Of a stretch of DNA of 64,000 nt, positions 1 through 7,587 are shown piece by piece; the first letter of the stretch is position 1; each line of letters starts with the position of its first letter. The DNA is taken from positions 1,302,001 through 1,366,000 of the forward strand of contig NZ_CP010817.1 in the NCBI RefSeq assembly GCF_000833025.1. Reading direction: 5' to 3'. The translations under genes and the position numbers were made by a program. The notes below the pieces were generated by a model. It did not search any database. It was not told where the DNA came from and saw only the letters and a program-made list of their open reading frames with translations. Source of the DNA: Myroides profundi (GTDB taxonomy: Bacteria; Bacteroidota; Bacteroidia; Flavobacteriales; Flavobacteriaceae).

Positions 1-3
1 TAT

Positions 4-18
4 TTAATTTGATTCTAA
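4..18. promoter_or_regulatory. Candidate Fur-family operator before the siderophore importer
   Basis: The right half-site ATTCTAA after a central G matches the perfect palindrome at 55765-55779. The left half TTAATTT matches TTAGAAT at only 4 of 7 positions. It ends 18 bases before the start codon of the first permease. The 7-1-7 layout is the known geometry of Fur/PerR/Zur boxes; iron control of this operon is an inference. Confidence 0.4.
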
Positions 19-36
19 ATAAAAACAAACGAATAA

Positions 37-987
37 ATGATAAGAATATTATTAATTCTTATACTGATAATAGTTTCTTTCATCTCTGTCTTTGTTGGCG
101 TAAAAGATATATCTGTATTTGATATACACCGACTAAATCAGGATGAGATATTGGTTATGTTAGTAAGTAGATTACCCCGTATGATATCTGTATTAATAGC
201 AGGTATTGGTATGAGTATTTCTGGATTGATTGTACAACAGATTTCTCTTAACAAATTTGTCTCACCGACTACGATGGGGACTCTAGATGCCTGTAAAATG
301 GGAATATTGTTTAGTATGATATTATTTCCAGGTGGGGGTATGGTGTATAAGATGATATTATCATTTACAATAGCTTTGTTAGCAAGTGTTATTTTCTTAA
401 AGATATCTAGTAAAATAAAAATGCGAAATATCATTTTTATTCCATTAGTAGGGATTGTTTTTGGAAATATCTTGAATGCGATATCTACTTTCTTTGCTTA
501 TAAAACGAACTTGGTTCAGAATATGGAAGGTTGGTTAATAGGTGACTTTTCATCTATTATTAAGGGGAACTATGAGATTTTATACTTAGGAGTTCCGATT
601 GTATTCTTGAGTTATTTATATGCAAATAAGTTTACTATCGTAGGTTTAGGAGAAGACACAGCGAGTAGTTTAGGATTAGACCATAAGAAGATTACTTATC
701 TAGGATTGATATTTGTAGCTATTACTTCTACAGTAGTGGTTCTGACAGCAGGTGTGATTCCTTTTTTAGGATTGATTATTCCTAATATTGTGAGTTTGAT
801 GTTTGGAGATAATCTTAAGAAGACGATAAGTTATACAGCATTAATAGGAGCGATCTTTTTAATGGTATGTGATATAATAAGCAGAATGTTAATAGCACCT
901 TATGAGATTCCGATAGGATTAACAGTAAGTATCATAGGTGGATTAATATTTTTAATACTAATATTTAAACGCGCTAAACATGTTTAA
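37..987 (+). CDS. Iron-siderophore ABC transporter permease (FecCD family), subunit 1
   Basis: This is one half of the inner-membrane channel of a ferric-siderophore importer. The 316-residue protein is almost entirely hydrophobic, with about eight or nine membrane segments, as usual for FecCD permeases. A conserved GVIPFLGLIIPN-type loop around residues 238-252 is where the ATPase docks. The N-terminal half resembles the YclN/CeuB/FatD branch (petrobactin, catecholate or anguibactin uptake), including an SPTTMGTLDA-like stretch near residue 75. The stop overlaps the next gene by 8 bases, so the two are translationally coupled. The gene opens a four-gene operon. The exact siderophore cannot be read from sequence. 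Confidence 0.93.
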   Translation: MIRILLILILIIVSFISVFVGVKDISVFDIHRLNQDEILVMLVSRLPRMISVLIAGIGMSISGLIVQQISLNKFVSPTTMGTLDACKMGILFSMILFPGGGMVYKMILSFTIALLASVIFLKISSKIKMRNIIFIPLVGIVFGNILNAISTFFAYKTNLVQNMEGWLIGDFSSIIKGNYEILYLGVPIVFLSYLYANKFTIVGLGEDTASSLGLDHKKITYLGLIFVAITSTVVVLTAGVIPFLGLIIPNIVSLMFGDNLKKTISYTALIGAIFLMVCDIISRMLIAPYEIPIGLTVSIIGGLIFLILIFKRAKHV

Positions 988-1927
988 GAACAAGATTATT
1001 ACAGTTTTAGCAGTTGTTTTATTATTATTCATTGCTATATATATGTTCACGTTTACGGGAACCAAATTAGATTATGTATTACCTAGAAGAGGATATAAGG
1101 TTATTGCGATGATTTTAATATCGTTTGCTATAGGATATTCCTCTATTATATTTCAGACAATATCAGCTAATAGAATCTTGACACCTTCTATTATGGGGTT
1201 TGATTCATTCTATTTGTTGTTACAGTCTTTGCTAGTGTTTGCTTATGGAGATAGGACATTTCAGGTTCTTAATTCAGAGACCAACTTTGCGATATCTGTA
1301 GTATTAATGTTAGGATTCTCTTTAGTGATGTACTATTTAGTATTCAGAAGAGAGAGTAAGAGTATGTATTTATTACTATTAGTGGGACTGTTAATGGGAA
1401 CACTGTTTAGGAGTTTCTCTTCTTTTATAGTGATGCTTATTGACCCTAATGAATTCTTAATCATACAGTCAGCAATGTTCGCTTCGTTTGATAAGATAAA
1501 CTTGAATCTATTGACTATATCAGCTGTCTTATTAATAGCCTCTATGCTAGTGGGGATTAAATACTTTAGACAGTTAGATGTACTTAGTTTAGGTAGGGAG
1601 AATGCTATAAGCCTTGGGGTAGACTATCATAAAGTGATTAAAGCTAATTTGCTTATTATCTCTGTTATGGTAGCTATTTCTACAGCATTAGTAGGGCCTA
1701 TTACATTCTTAGGAATATTAGTTGCCAATTTGACTTACGAGCTTGTAAAGAGCAGTAAACATAGTTATATGGTACTAGCGTGTTGTTTACTAACAGCGGT
1801 TACTGTTGTGGGAGGACAATACCTAGTGGAGCATCTCTTTAATATGAGTACTACTATTAGTATCATTATTAACTTTGTAGGAGGGGTGTATTTTATTTAT
1901 TTATTATTAAAAAGTAACAAAGGATGA
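980..1927 (+). CDS. Iron-siderophore ABC transporter permease (FecCD family), subunit 2
   Basis: This is the partner permease of the preceding gene (315 residues, multiple membrane helices). It carries the matching ATPase-docking loop, GPITFLGILVANL, at about residues 238-250. It resembles the YclO/FatC branch, so the pair should form a heterodimeric channel. The start overlaps the upstream gene by 8 bases and the stop overlaps the ATPase gene by 4 bases, showing tight operon packing. Confidence 0.93.
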   Translation: MFKNKIITVLAVVLLLFIAIYMFTFTGTKLDYVLPRRGYKVIAMILISFAIGYSSIIFQTISANRILTPSIMGFDSFYLLLQSLLVFAYGDRTFQVLNSETNFAISVVLMLGFSLVMYYLVFRRESKSMYLLLLVGLLMGTLFRSFSSFIVMLIDPNEFLIIQSAMFASFDKINLNLLTISAVLLIASMLVGIKYFRQLDVLSLGRENAISLGVDYHKVIKANLLIISVMVAISTALVGPITFLGILVANLTYELVKSSKHSYMVLACCLLTAVTVVGGQYLVEHLFNMSTTISIIINFVGGVYFIYLLLKSNKG

Positions 1928-2682
1928 TAGAAGTAAAGAATGTATCTAAGACGTATGGTGAGAAGATGATTCTAAATGACGTGTCAGTTTCTTTTCCAAA
2001 AGGGAAAATCACATGTCTAGTAGGAGGGAACGGAACAGGTAAGAGTACTCTGTTATCTATTATTAGTCGTTTAGTCGCTAAAGACTCAGGACTTATCAAT
2101 TTATTAGATCAAGATATTGTCAATTTTAAGAATAGAGATTTCGCTAAGAGATTATCTATCCTTAAGCAAGCAAATCACCCTAATGTAAGGTTAACAGTTA
2201 AAGAGTTAGTCGAGTTTGGGCGCTTTCCACATTCTCAAGGTAGAATGAATGCTATTGATCATGAGAAGGTAGAGGAGAGTATCGCTTTTATGGGGCTAAC
2301 AGATATTCAAGAACAATACATAGATGAATTAAGTGGAGGACAGCGTCAACGTACTTTCTTAGCGATGGTATTAGCACAGGATACAGAGTATATTCTGTTA
2401 GACGAGCCGCTTAATAATTTAGATATGAAACACTCTGTCGAGATTATGAAGATTCTTCGAATTTTGGCAGATGATTATGGAAAGACCATAATTATTGTAG
2501 TGCACGACATTAATTATGCTTCTTCGTATGCAGACTATATTGCAGCAGTTAAAGATCATAAGATTATCCATTTCGGATTAACGGATGATATTATTCGCGA
2601 GGATATTATGAAAGAAGTTTTCGATATAGATATGACTATAGTTGATAATTGTAACAATAAGGTATGTATATACTTTAAATAA
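1924..2682 (+). CDS. Iron-siderophore ABC transporter ATP-binding protein
   Basis: This cytoplasmic ATPase powers siderophore uptake. All ABC motifs are visible in 252 residues: Walker A GGNGTGKST at about 34-42, signature LSGGQRQR at about 136-143, Walker B YILLDEP at about 156-162 and the switch histidine in VVHD near 193. The length is normal for a FepC/YclP-type subunit. It overlaps the upstream permease by 4 bases and lies 20 bases before the binding-protein gene. Confidence 0.95.
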   Translation: MIEVKNVSKTYGEKMILNDVSVSFPKGKITCLVGGNGTGKSTLLSIISRLVAKDSGLINLLDQDIVNFKNRDFAKRLSILKQANHPNVRLTVKELVEFGRFPHSQGRMNAIDHEKVEESIAFMGLTDIQEQYIDELSGGQRQRTFLAMVLAQDTEYILLDEPLNNLDMKHSVEIMKILRILADDYGKTIIIVVHDINYASSYADYIAAVKDHKIIHFGLTDDIIREDIMKEVFDIDMTIVDNCNNKVCIYFK

Positions 2683-2702
2683 TTTTAACTAATCGAGTTG
2701 TT

Positions 2703-3638
2703 ATGAGTAAATTTTTAATAAGCTGCGTGGCAGCTTCAGCTTTAATCTTTACGTCTTGTAAAGAAACGAAGACAGAGACTACAGAGGAGAATGTAGCAAA
2801 AGTGACAGTTGAGCACTTGTCAGGAACTACTGAAGTAAAAGAAAACCCTAAAAACACTGTTATTCTTAGTTATGGAATGATAGATACTTTTGAGGATTTA
2901 GGTATAGAATTTAAAGGAGCTCCTAAAGGTAATATGCCTGCTTACTTATCTAAATATGCAGATGATGCTAACTTAGTAGATGTAGGTGGTATTAAAGAAC
3001 CTAATATGGAGAAAATAAATGCAGCAGAACCAGAACTTATCATTATCGCAGCTCGTACTGCTGCTATGTATGATGAGTTTAGTAAAATAGCTCCTACTAT
3101 TAATCTTGATATTGATATCAAAGATTATATGAATTCTTTTAAAGCTAGTCAACGTACAGTAGGTAAGTTGTTTGGTAAAGAAGAGTTAGTAGAGAAAGAG
3201 TTAAAAGTAATCGATGAGCGTATCGCTAAGATTAACGAGACTACTGCTAAATCTGAGAAAAGAGGTTTGGTTGTGCTTGCTAACGAAGGTCGTTTAAGTG
3301 CTTATGGAAAAGGATCTCGTTTCGGGATTATCCATGATGTATTTGGATTAAAACCTGCTGATCAAAACATCGAAGCTGCTACGCATGGTCAAGCGATCTC
3401 TAATGAGTTCATTAAAGAATTAAACCCAGATTACATCTTCGTAATCGATAGAGGAGCTGCTATTAAGAGAGCCACTATGGGTAAAGAAGAGTTTGCTAAT
3501 GCATTAGTAAAACAAACAAACGCATATAAAAATGATAAAATCATTTTCTTAAACCCAGAAATATGGTATTTATCAGGAGGAGGACTTAAGTCTATCAAAA
3601 TGATGTTAGACGAAGTTGAGCAAGCAATTGCTGAATAA
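2703..3638 (+). CDS. Siderophore-binding lipoprotein of the ABC importer
   Basis: This is the substrate-binding component, expected to deliver ferric siderophore to the two permeases. A lipoprotein signal ends at a lipobox (FTSC, Cys19), so it is membrane-anchored. Residues about 45-310 look like a Fe3+-siderophore periplasmic-binding fold of the YclQ/CeuA type, with two lobes joined by a long central helix. The length of 311 residues is typical. It is the last gene of the operon and is followed by a hairpin at 3656-3686. An anchored binding protein is common in Bacteroidetes importers of this kind. Confidence 0.9.
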   Translation: MSKFLISCVAASALIFTSCKETKTETTEENVAKVTVEHLSGTTEVKENPKNTVILSYGMIDTFEDLGIEFKGAPKGNMPAYLSKYADDANLVDVGGIKEPNMEKINAAEPELIIIAARTAAMYDEFSKIAPTINLDIDIKDYMNSFKASQRTVGKLFGKEELVEKELKVIDERIAKINETTAKSEKRGLVVLANEGRLSAYGKGSRFGIIHDVFGLKPADQNIEAATHGQAISNEFIKELNPDYIFVIDRGAAIKRATMGKEEFANALVKQTNAYKNDKIIFLNPEIWYLSGGGLKSIKMMLDEVEQAIAE

Positions 3639-3655
3639 TCTTTAATTTTTTTGCG

Positions 3656-3686
3656 ATAAAAGCTATCTGAATAAGGTAGCTTTTAT
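3656..3686 (+). terminator. Hairpin after the siderophore importer operon
   Basis: A 10-bp stem, ATAAAAGCTA paired with TAGCTTTTAT, sits 18 bases after the stop. The T tract lies inside the stem arm rather than after it, so termination strength is uncertain. Confidence 0.55.
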
Positions 3687-3775
3687 TGTGAAATAGTGTT
3701 GTGGCTTGAGCAAATTCTTGTTAGAAGAGGCCAAGTGTGTGCTGTTTTTAGAATAGAAATCAAAACAGTGTGTAT

Positions 3776-3811
3776 AAAAAATCCCTAATGATTATTCGTT
3801 AGGGATTTTTT
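3776..3811. terminator. Bidirectional intrinsic terminator
   Basis: AAAAAATCCCTAA pairs with TTAGGGATTTTTT, giving A/T runs on both sides. It lies between the convergent importer operon and the thioesterase gene and can serve both strands. Confidence 0.85.
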
Positions 3812-3829
3812 GTATGATATAAAGATTTA

Positions 3830-4255
3830 CTATTCTTCTACTTCGTCAAATACAGGAACAGGGCGTTTGCTCTCATTGATCGCTACTAAAGTAAATGTAC
3901 CAGTCATCGCTTTTTCTCTTCCTTCTCTGTACATACTTTCTACGAATACATCTACGCGTACATCTAGACTCGTTCTTCCTACACGTACTACTGTCCCGAT
4001 AAGCTCTACTAGTGTTCCTGCAGGGATAGGATGATTAAAATCAATCTTATCACTAGATACAGTTACAATAGGTTTACGACAGAAACGAGTAGCTGTCATG
4101 AATGCTATCTCATCCATAATGTACATTACCGCTCCACCGAACATGGTGTTGTGGTGATTAGTTTGTCCTGGGAATACAGCTTTAAATACGTGTGTTTCCG
4201 AATCCTTTATTTTTTTTTGGATACGTAACTCTCTGTTTGTTAATTGACCTTCCAT
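3830..4255 (-). CDS. Hot-dog fold acyl-CoA thioesterase
   Basis: This is a 141-residue single hot-dog domain of the acyl-CoA hydrolase (YciA/BFIT-like) type, which splits acyl-CoA into free acid and CoA in the cytoplasm. The active-site helix is clear: N36, the GG pair at 40-41 and D48 in a NTMFGG...MDE pattern. These proteins usually act as hexamers. The start ATG at 4255 is preceded by a long leader that carries a cobalamin riboswitch (4426-4544) and no obvious separate promoter. B12-dependent expression is therefore likely, which is unexpected for this family. Chain-length preference is unknown. Confidence 0.88.
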   Translation of the reverse strand: MEGQLTNRELRIQKKIKDSETHVFKAVFPGQTNHHNTMFGGAVMYIMDEIAFMTATRFCRKPIVTVSSDKIDFNHPIPAGTLVELIGTVVRVGRTSLDVRVDVFVESMYREGREKAMTGTFTLVAINESKRPVPVFDEVEE

Positions 4256-4382
4256 ATTGTTGTAATGATTCTTTTTTTGAGTTAGTTATTACTTTTAATA
4301 TTCATAAATTATGGAATAGCTATTTTGGCTTTTAGTTGTTTAGTATACTATTCTTTCTAAAATGTCATAAGGGAAAGATAAT

Positions 4383-4433
4383 AGTATAGCTATGTTGCTT
4401 CAAATCGCGAAAGCAATACCATAATATTATACT
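4383..4433 (-). promoter_or_regulatory. Possible expression platform of the B12 riboswitch
   Basis: Read on the minus strand, a hairpin forms from TTGCTT/AAGCAA arms (4411-4416 with 4395-4400). Its extension pairs 4428-4433 with 4383-4388. The outer arm reuses the 3' strand of aptamer helix P1, so the two folds are mutually exclusive. No U tract follows, so control by transcription termination is not obvious. The switching mechanism is inferred. Confidence 0.5.
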
Positions 4434-4544
4434 TCTACTGTGTAGGTGATCTGACTTATAATTAGTTCTAATTACTTACAGTTGCGCGACAGCTCGTGAG
4501 TTTCACACGATTCCCCTAACAGAGTAGTTTATTCAATGTATAAC
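4426..4544 (-). ncRNA. Cobalamin (adenosylcobalamin) riboswitch aptamer
   Basis: The minus strand carries the B12-riboswitch core in order: a GGGAATCGTG segment, GTGAAACTCAC, then GAGCTGTCGCGCAACTGTAAG, with the classic B12 box at about 4478-4515 and AGTCAGATCACCTAC downstream. Helix P1 pairs 4538-4544 with 4426-4432 (one G-U). P2 pairs 4520-4527 with 4435-4442 (7 of 8 pairs). In Bacteroidetes such elements usually control BtuB-type receptors, cobalamin genes or B12-independent isozymes. Here the next gene on the strand is the thioesterase at 3830-4255. Confidence 0.88.
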
Positions 4545-4548
4545 CTTG

Positions 4549-4556
4549 CAAATATA
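4549..4556 (-). promoter_or_regulatory. Promoter -7 box of the riboswitch transcript
   Basis: TATATTTG on the minus strand matches the Bacteroidetes TAnnTTTG box and abuts the aptamer, so transcription would start at about its first base. No convincing TTG is seen 19-20 bases upstream. Confidence 0.65.
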
Positions 4557-5063
4557 AGTACTATAAATGGGAAATGATTAATCTAGTGTAAATCTTAGTT
4601 CATTTTTAACCCAGATCATGTATTTGACATCTAAATGAATAGTTATTATACAAAATTGGCCTACAAGAGTGATTTTACTTAAAGTAGGGTTATATCGCAA
4701 ATGGAAGAACCATAGGACAGAATTGCTTTGTAGTATTTGGTTAATATGTAAGGTGATTCTGAGGTGGATAAAGCTTTTAGGGGGAGTTATTTCTTGTATT
4801 AATCAGTGTATATTCTGCCTTGATTTGTATGTAAAAAACCCTTATTTAGATCTAATTAGCGATATGTAATCTGATTCATAAAGTGAATAGCTTAAATTGA
4901 CTATTAATGTCTTTATTTATTATCGTTTTAAATAGTTGTGTTTTTAAATTGCATTTCTATTTTTAATATTTTTTAGAAATTATTTATTTGATAATGTATA
5001 TTATCTATGATATTGTTATAATACTGTCTCTCTATTTTTAATATACTTCAAGGGGTAGTATAT
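4557..5063. other. Non-coding gap between riboswitch promoter and Bor-family gene
   Basis: About 500 bases of AT-rich sequence. The only open frame here (4669-4869 plus) has no recognisable protein features and an unnatural composition. Apart from the Fur-like site at its right end I see nothing supported. Confidence 0.6.
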
Positions 5064-5078
5064 TTAGAATCATTAAAA
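5064..5078. promoter_or_regulatory. Candidate Fur-family operator before the Bor-family gene
   Basis: TTAGAAT, a central C, then ATTAAAA. The left half is identical to the 55765 palindrome and the right half matches 5 of 7. It ends 15 bases before the start codon, a position suited to repression. Confidence 0.4.
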
Positions 5079-5093
5079 ATAAGAATAGTAAAA

Positions 5094-5417
5094 ATGAAGA
5101 CAATTAAATTAGCCTTGATGTGTTGTGTAGTTGCAATAACTATGACATCTTGTTATACAGCAAAAGTAGCAGTAGGTGATACTGATCTAACAATGCCTGT
5201 GGTAGAAGTAAACAAAAAGAAGAATCATGCACTTATAGCAGGTTTAATTCCTTTAAACAAAGGGTATAAAGGAAGTGAACTAGCAGATAAGAAAACGAAC
5301 TATGTTGTGAAGACTCAAATGAGCTTTGTAGATGGTCTATTAGGATGTATTACTTTTGGTATTTACACTCCTACGACTACCACTATCTATGTACCTATGG
5401 AGGACTTTAAGAAATAG
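5094..5417 (+). CDS. Bor family lipoprotein
   Basis: This is a 107-residue lipoprotein with signal peptide and lipobox (TSC, Cys20). Its C-terminal part, NYVVKTQMSFVDGLLGCITFG followed by IYTP, lines up with the lambda Bor / E. coli Iss family (VVKT...FVNGLLGFITLGIYTP). Bor and Iss are surface lipoproteins linked to serum resistance in enterobacteria; their role in Bacteroidetes is unknown. The gene stands alone, with a strong terminator after it and a Fur-like box just upstream. The family call is firm; any serum-resistance function is not implied. Confidence 0.8.
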   Translation: MKTIKLALMCCVVAITMTSCYTAKVAVGDTDLTMPVVEVNKKKNHALIAGLIPLNKGYKGSELADKKTNYVVKTQMSFVDGLLGCITFGIYTPTTTTIYVPMEDFKK

Positions 5418-5437
5418 TTGTTGCTCTTAGAAGTATT

Positions 5438-5479
5438 AAAAAGGATTAGATAATCAGTAGGTTATCTAATCCTTTTTTT
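5438..5479 (+). terminator. Intrinsic terminator of the Bor-family gene
   Basis: The stem AAAGGATTAGATAA/TTATCTAATCCTTT is followed by a T run, about 20 bases after the stop. Confidence 0.9.
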
Positions 5480-5665
5480 GTTTTAAGAGTTACATCAGTT
5501 ATCATCATCAGATTATATATTTCATTATTCTACCTAATGTACTATGAAATGAATCTGATAGATAACATAAATTTTCTATTAGGTATAATAGCATAGCTTA
5601 TCTACTTCATTTCTATCGGTTGTTTAGGCAGGAATGAAGTAGATTACTACACTGTCTCTGATCAG

Positions 5666-6316
5666 CTAATCTAGAGCTATTTCTTCGTGATATAAACTTG
5701 TGCTATTCAGTGTCTCTTCTTTGTTTTTCCACATTGTCCAGATATGGATCGTACCGTAAGTCCATTGTTCTTTGAGTGTGATCAGTCCTATTTTATCCAT
5801 TCGTTGTCCTACCGTATCATAGATCTGAAATTCCTCTTCTTCATTGTGAAAGATTACGACGCTTAGCAGGTCAGATTCTGCTGTCATGCTGTTATAGCTA
5901 TTGTCTTCCCATTCTAGTTTGATTTGCTTATCTTCTGTAAGTTCTATTTTATGGATATGTGCTACAGGAAGTGTTCCTATAGATACAGTGACTAGATTGA
6001 GTTGTAAGTACCCTCTATTGTCTTCATAGCCAATACCATGTCTGAGTAAAAACGAAGATTGTTGTTCTGTCCCATTGATGAGTGATTTCTCACCTTGTCT
6101 CATTGGCGTGTATTGATTAATAAATCCTCTTATTTTGGCTAAAAAAGAAGATACAAGTGCCATTTTCTCTTGCTGTATTCGCTGTTTTTCTGAAAAAGGT
6201 TTAGTGCTTTTCCTCGCTTTAGATCGCCAGAAATAGCGACCTCGCCATCTTACTCCTATTACGGGACCTACCTTACCAGATACGCCTCCTAACATTCCGT
6301 TCATTGCTTCTGCCAT
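5666..6316 (-). CDS. DUF6266 family protein
   Basis: This is a 216-residue protein of unknown function. The N-terminus (GMLGGVSGKVGPVIGVRWRG) carries the GGxSGKVGxVVG-type pattern of DUF6266, a family found in Bacteroidetes, often in tandem copies. The rest is probably beta-rich, with no signal peptide or membrane segment. It is flanked on both sides by long non-coding stretches and is not in an operon. The family is recognised from pattern only. Confidence 0.7.
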   Translation of the reverse strand: MAEAMNGMLGGVSGKVGPVIGVRWRGRYFWRSKARKSTKPFSEKQRIQQEKMALVSSFLAKIRGFINQYTPMRQGEKSLINGTEQQSSFLLRHGIGYEDNRGYLQLNLVTVSIGTLPVAHIHKIELTEDKQIKLEWEDNSYNSMTAESDLLSVVIFHNEEEEFQIYDTVGQRMDKIGLITLKEQWTYGTIHIWTMWKNKEETLNSTSLYHEEIALD

Positions 6317-7055
6317 AATTTTGATTTTTAAATGGTTGCTTTACTTTTTGTAAAATTAAGATATCAGAAGGGTACTTTTCTTCTAGTTCACTTCTCGGCC
6401 ATTTATTGGACCCTTGATGAAGCCAGTAAATACGTTTTTAGAGGCAAAAAAAGTTGAAAATACTTTGAATACTATCAGCATTTTATTTACATCTGTCTTT
6501 ATTGAAAGTTGTTTTGACATTTGAGTTTAGCTTATATTTCTATGGTATTGCTTGAGGGTTGCTAGAGGTATCCTTGCACCTTCCTTCGAGAAAATGCCTC
6601 TCTAGGCTAGTAAACTGCAAGAAAACCCCTAGAATACTCCTAGAATCAGCAAGCGAGATGGTGTAGAGAGTATGTCAGCACAAGTAGGATAGATGATTTA
6701 TTTTAAATGCTATATTTCAAAATATGTTGAAAAGGTTATAATTATGTAAACGATATTAAATATAGTTTTCAGGTTATATTATTGCAATGTATTGTTTTTG
6801 ATTGTAAATTTATTGCTCGTGTTAGAAAATAGATAAGAGCTTCTTAATGTGTCTTGTAGCAAATTAACTTGGTGATTAATTAGGAGTAATGTATCGTGAT
6901 TAGGTAAGGTAAAAGTATGTTATAAATAGTGTTATTACTATTATATTAGATAGGTATACTGTGTTTTTTTAAGTGGGAATAGTCAAGATACATTTTTAGT
7001 ACTATACAAAAGGATCTATTGATTCTGATAGCTCTAAATAAAAAGATGATTATAC
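6317..7055. other. Non-coding gap containing a dispersed repeat
   Basis: About 740 bases without a convincing gene. It holds dispersed repeat copy A (6552-6654). The remainder is AT-rich with no recognised element. Confidence 0.6.
6552..6654. repeat. Dispersed intergenic repeat, copy A
   Basis: This is a stretch of about 103 bases, more GC-rich than its surroundings. It aligns along its length with 50432-50535 (roughly three quarters identical by eye). Shared blocks are TTGCTAGAGG, CTTGCACCTT, CTTCGAGAAA, CAAGAAAAC and GCAAGC. Internal CCTAG/CTAGG and TTGC/GCAA complements suggest a folded RNA or DNA structure. It is far from both neighbouring genes. Confidence 0.65.
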
Positions 7056-7433
7056 ATGAAATATAATTTTAGAATTATAGAGTCTAAAGACACTTTAAAA
7101 GGAGATATTATACTTTCCCCTTTATTAGAAATAGAAAATTCCCAAAGATATGGCTGGTTTTTTTCTGATGAGTTAAATAACCTTTCTACAGATATTGAAT
7201 ATGTTGCAGTTATTGTAGATAATTTAGAAAAGCTAGTGGATTGCAAGTTAGAGTTTTATAATGATTTTGGTTATGAAGTTTATGTGATAGAATGCAATCA
7301 AAAAGAAGCACTAGTTAAAAATATTTATGAAGAGGATAAGGTAGAGGCTATAATACCTATAATTGATATATATACATTAATGAAGGATTGGTTGTTTTTT
7401 TTGATTGATTTTAAAGCTAAAGAGAAAATCTAG
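7056..7433 (+). CDS. Hypothetical acidic protein
   Basis: I do not recognise this 125-residue protein. It is acidic and soluble, with alternating strand-like and helical stretches and no signal peptide or membrane segment. The start ATG at 7056 is preceded by an AT-rich leader. It is very AT-rich and neighbours another orphan at 7588. The size and composition resemble immunity-type or other accessory proteins, but there is no partner toxin gene to support that. Confidence 0.6.
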   Translation: MKYNFRIIESKDTLKGDIILSPLLEIENSQRYGWFFSDELNNLSTDIEYVAVIVDNLEKLVDCKLEFYNDFGYEVYVIECNQKEALVKNIYEEDKVEAIIPIIDIYTLMKDWLFFLIDFKAKEKI

Positions 7434-7587
7434 AAAGCCTATTGTCACTTTGTTTGAGGTATTAAATAGACGTTCGTTCAAAAGTGTTTTGTAAATAGTA
7501 ACTATTTGAAAGTTACAACGGTTAAAGGCTATATTGAAAGATCGTTATAATAGAATTGTACTAGTCAATGTTTTTTAGAGTAAAGTT

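Noticed and set aside
3848..4034. Plus-strand frame opposite the thioesterase
   Set aside because: Low-complexity Ser/Thr-rich shadow of the real minus-strand gene.
4669..4869. Plus-strand open frame of 66 codons in the gap before the Bor-family gene
   Set aside because: Cys/Trp/Ile-rich, no promoter or recognisable family, and in a gap that otherwise looks non-coding.
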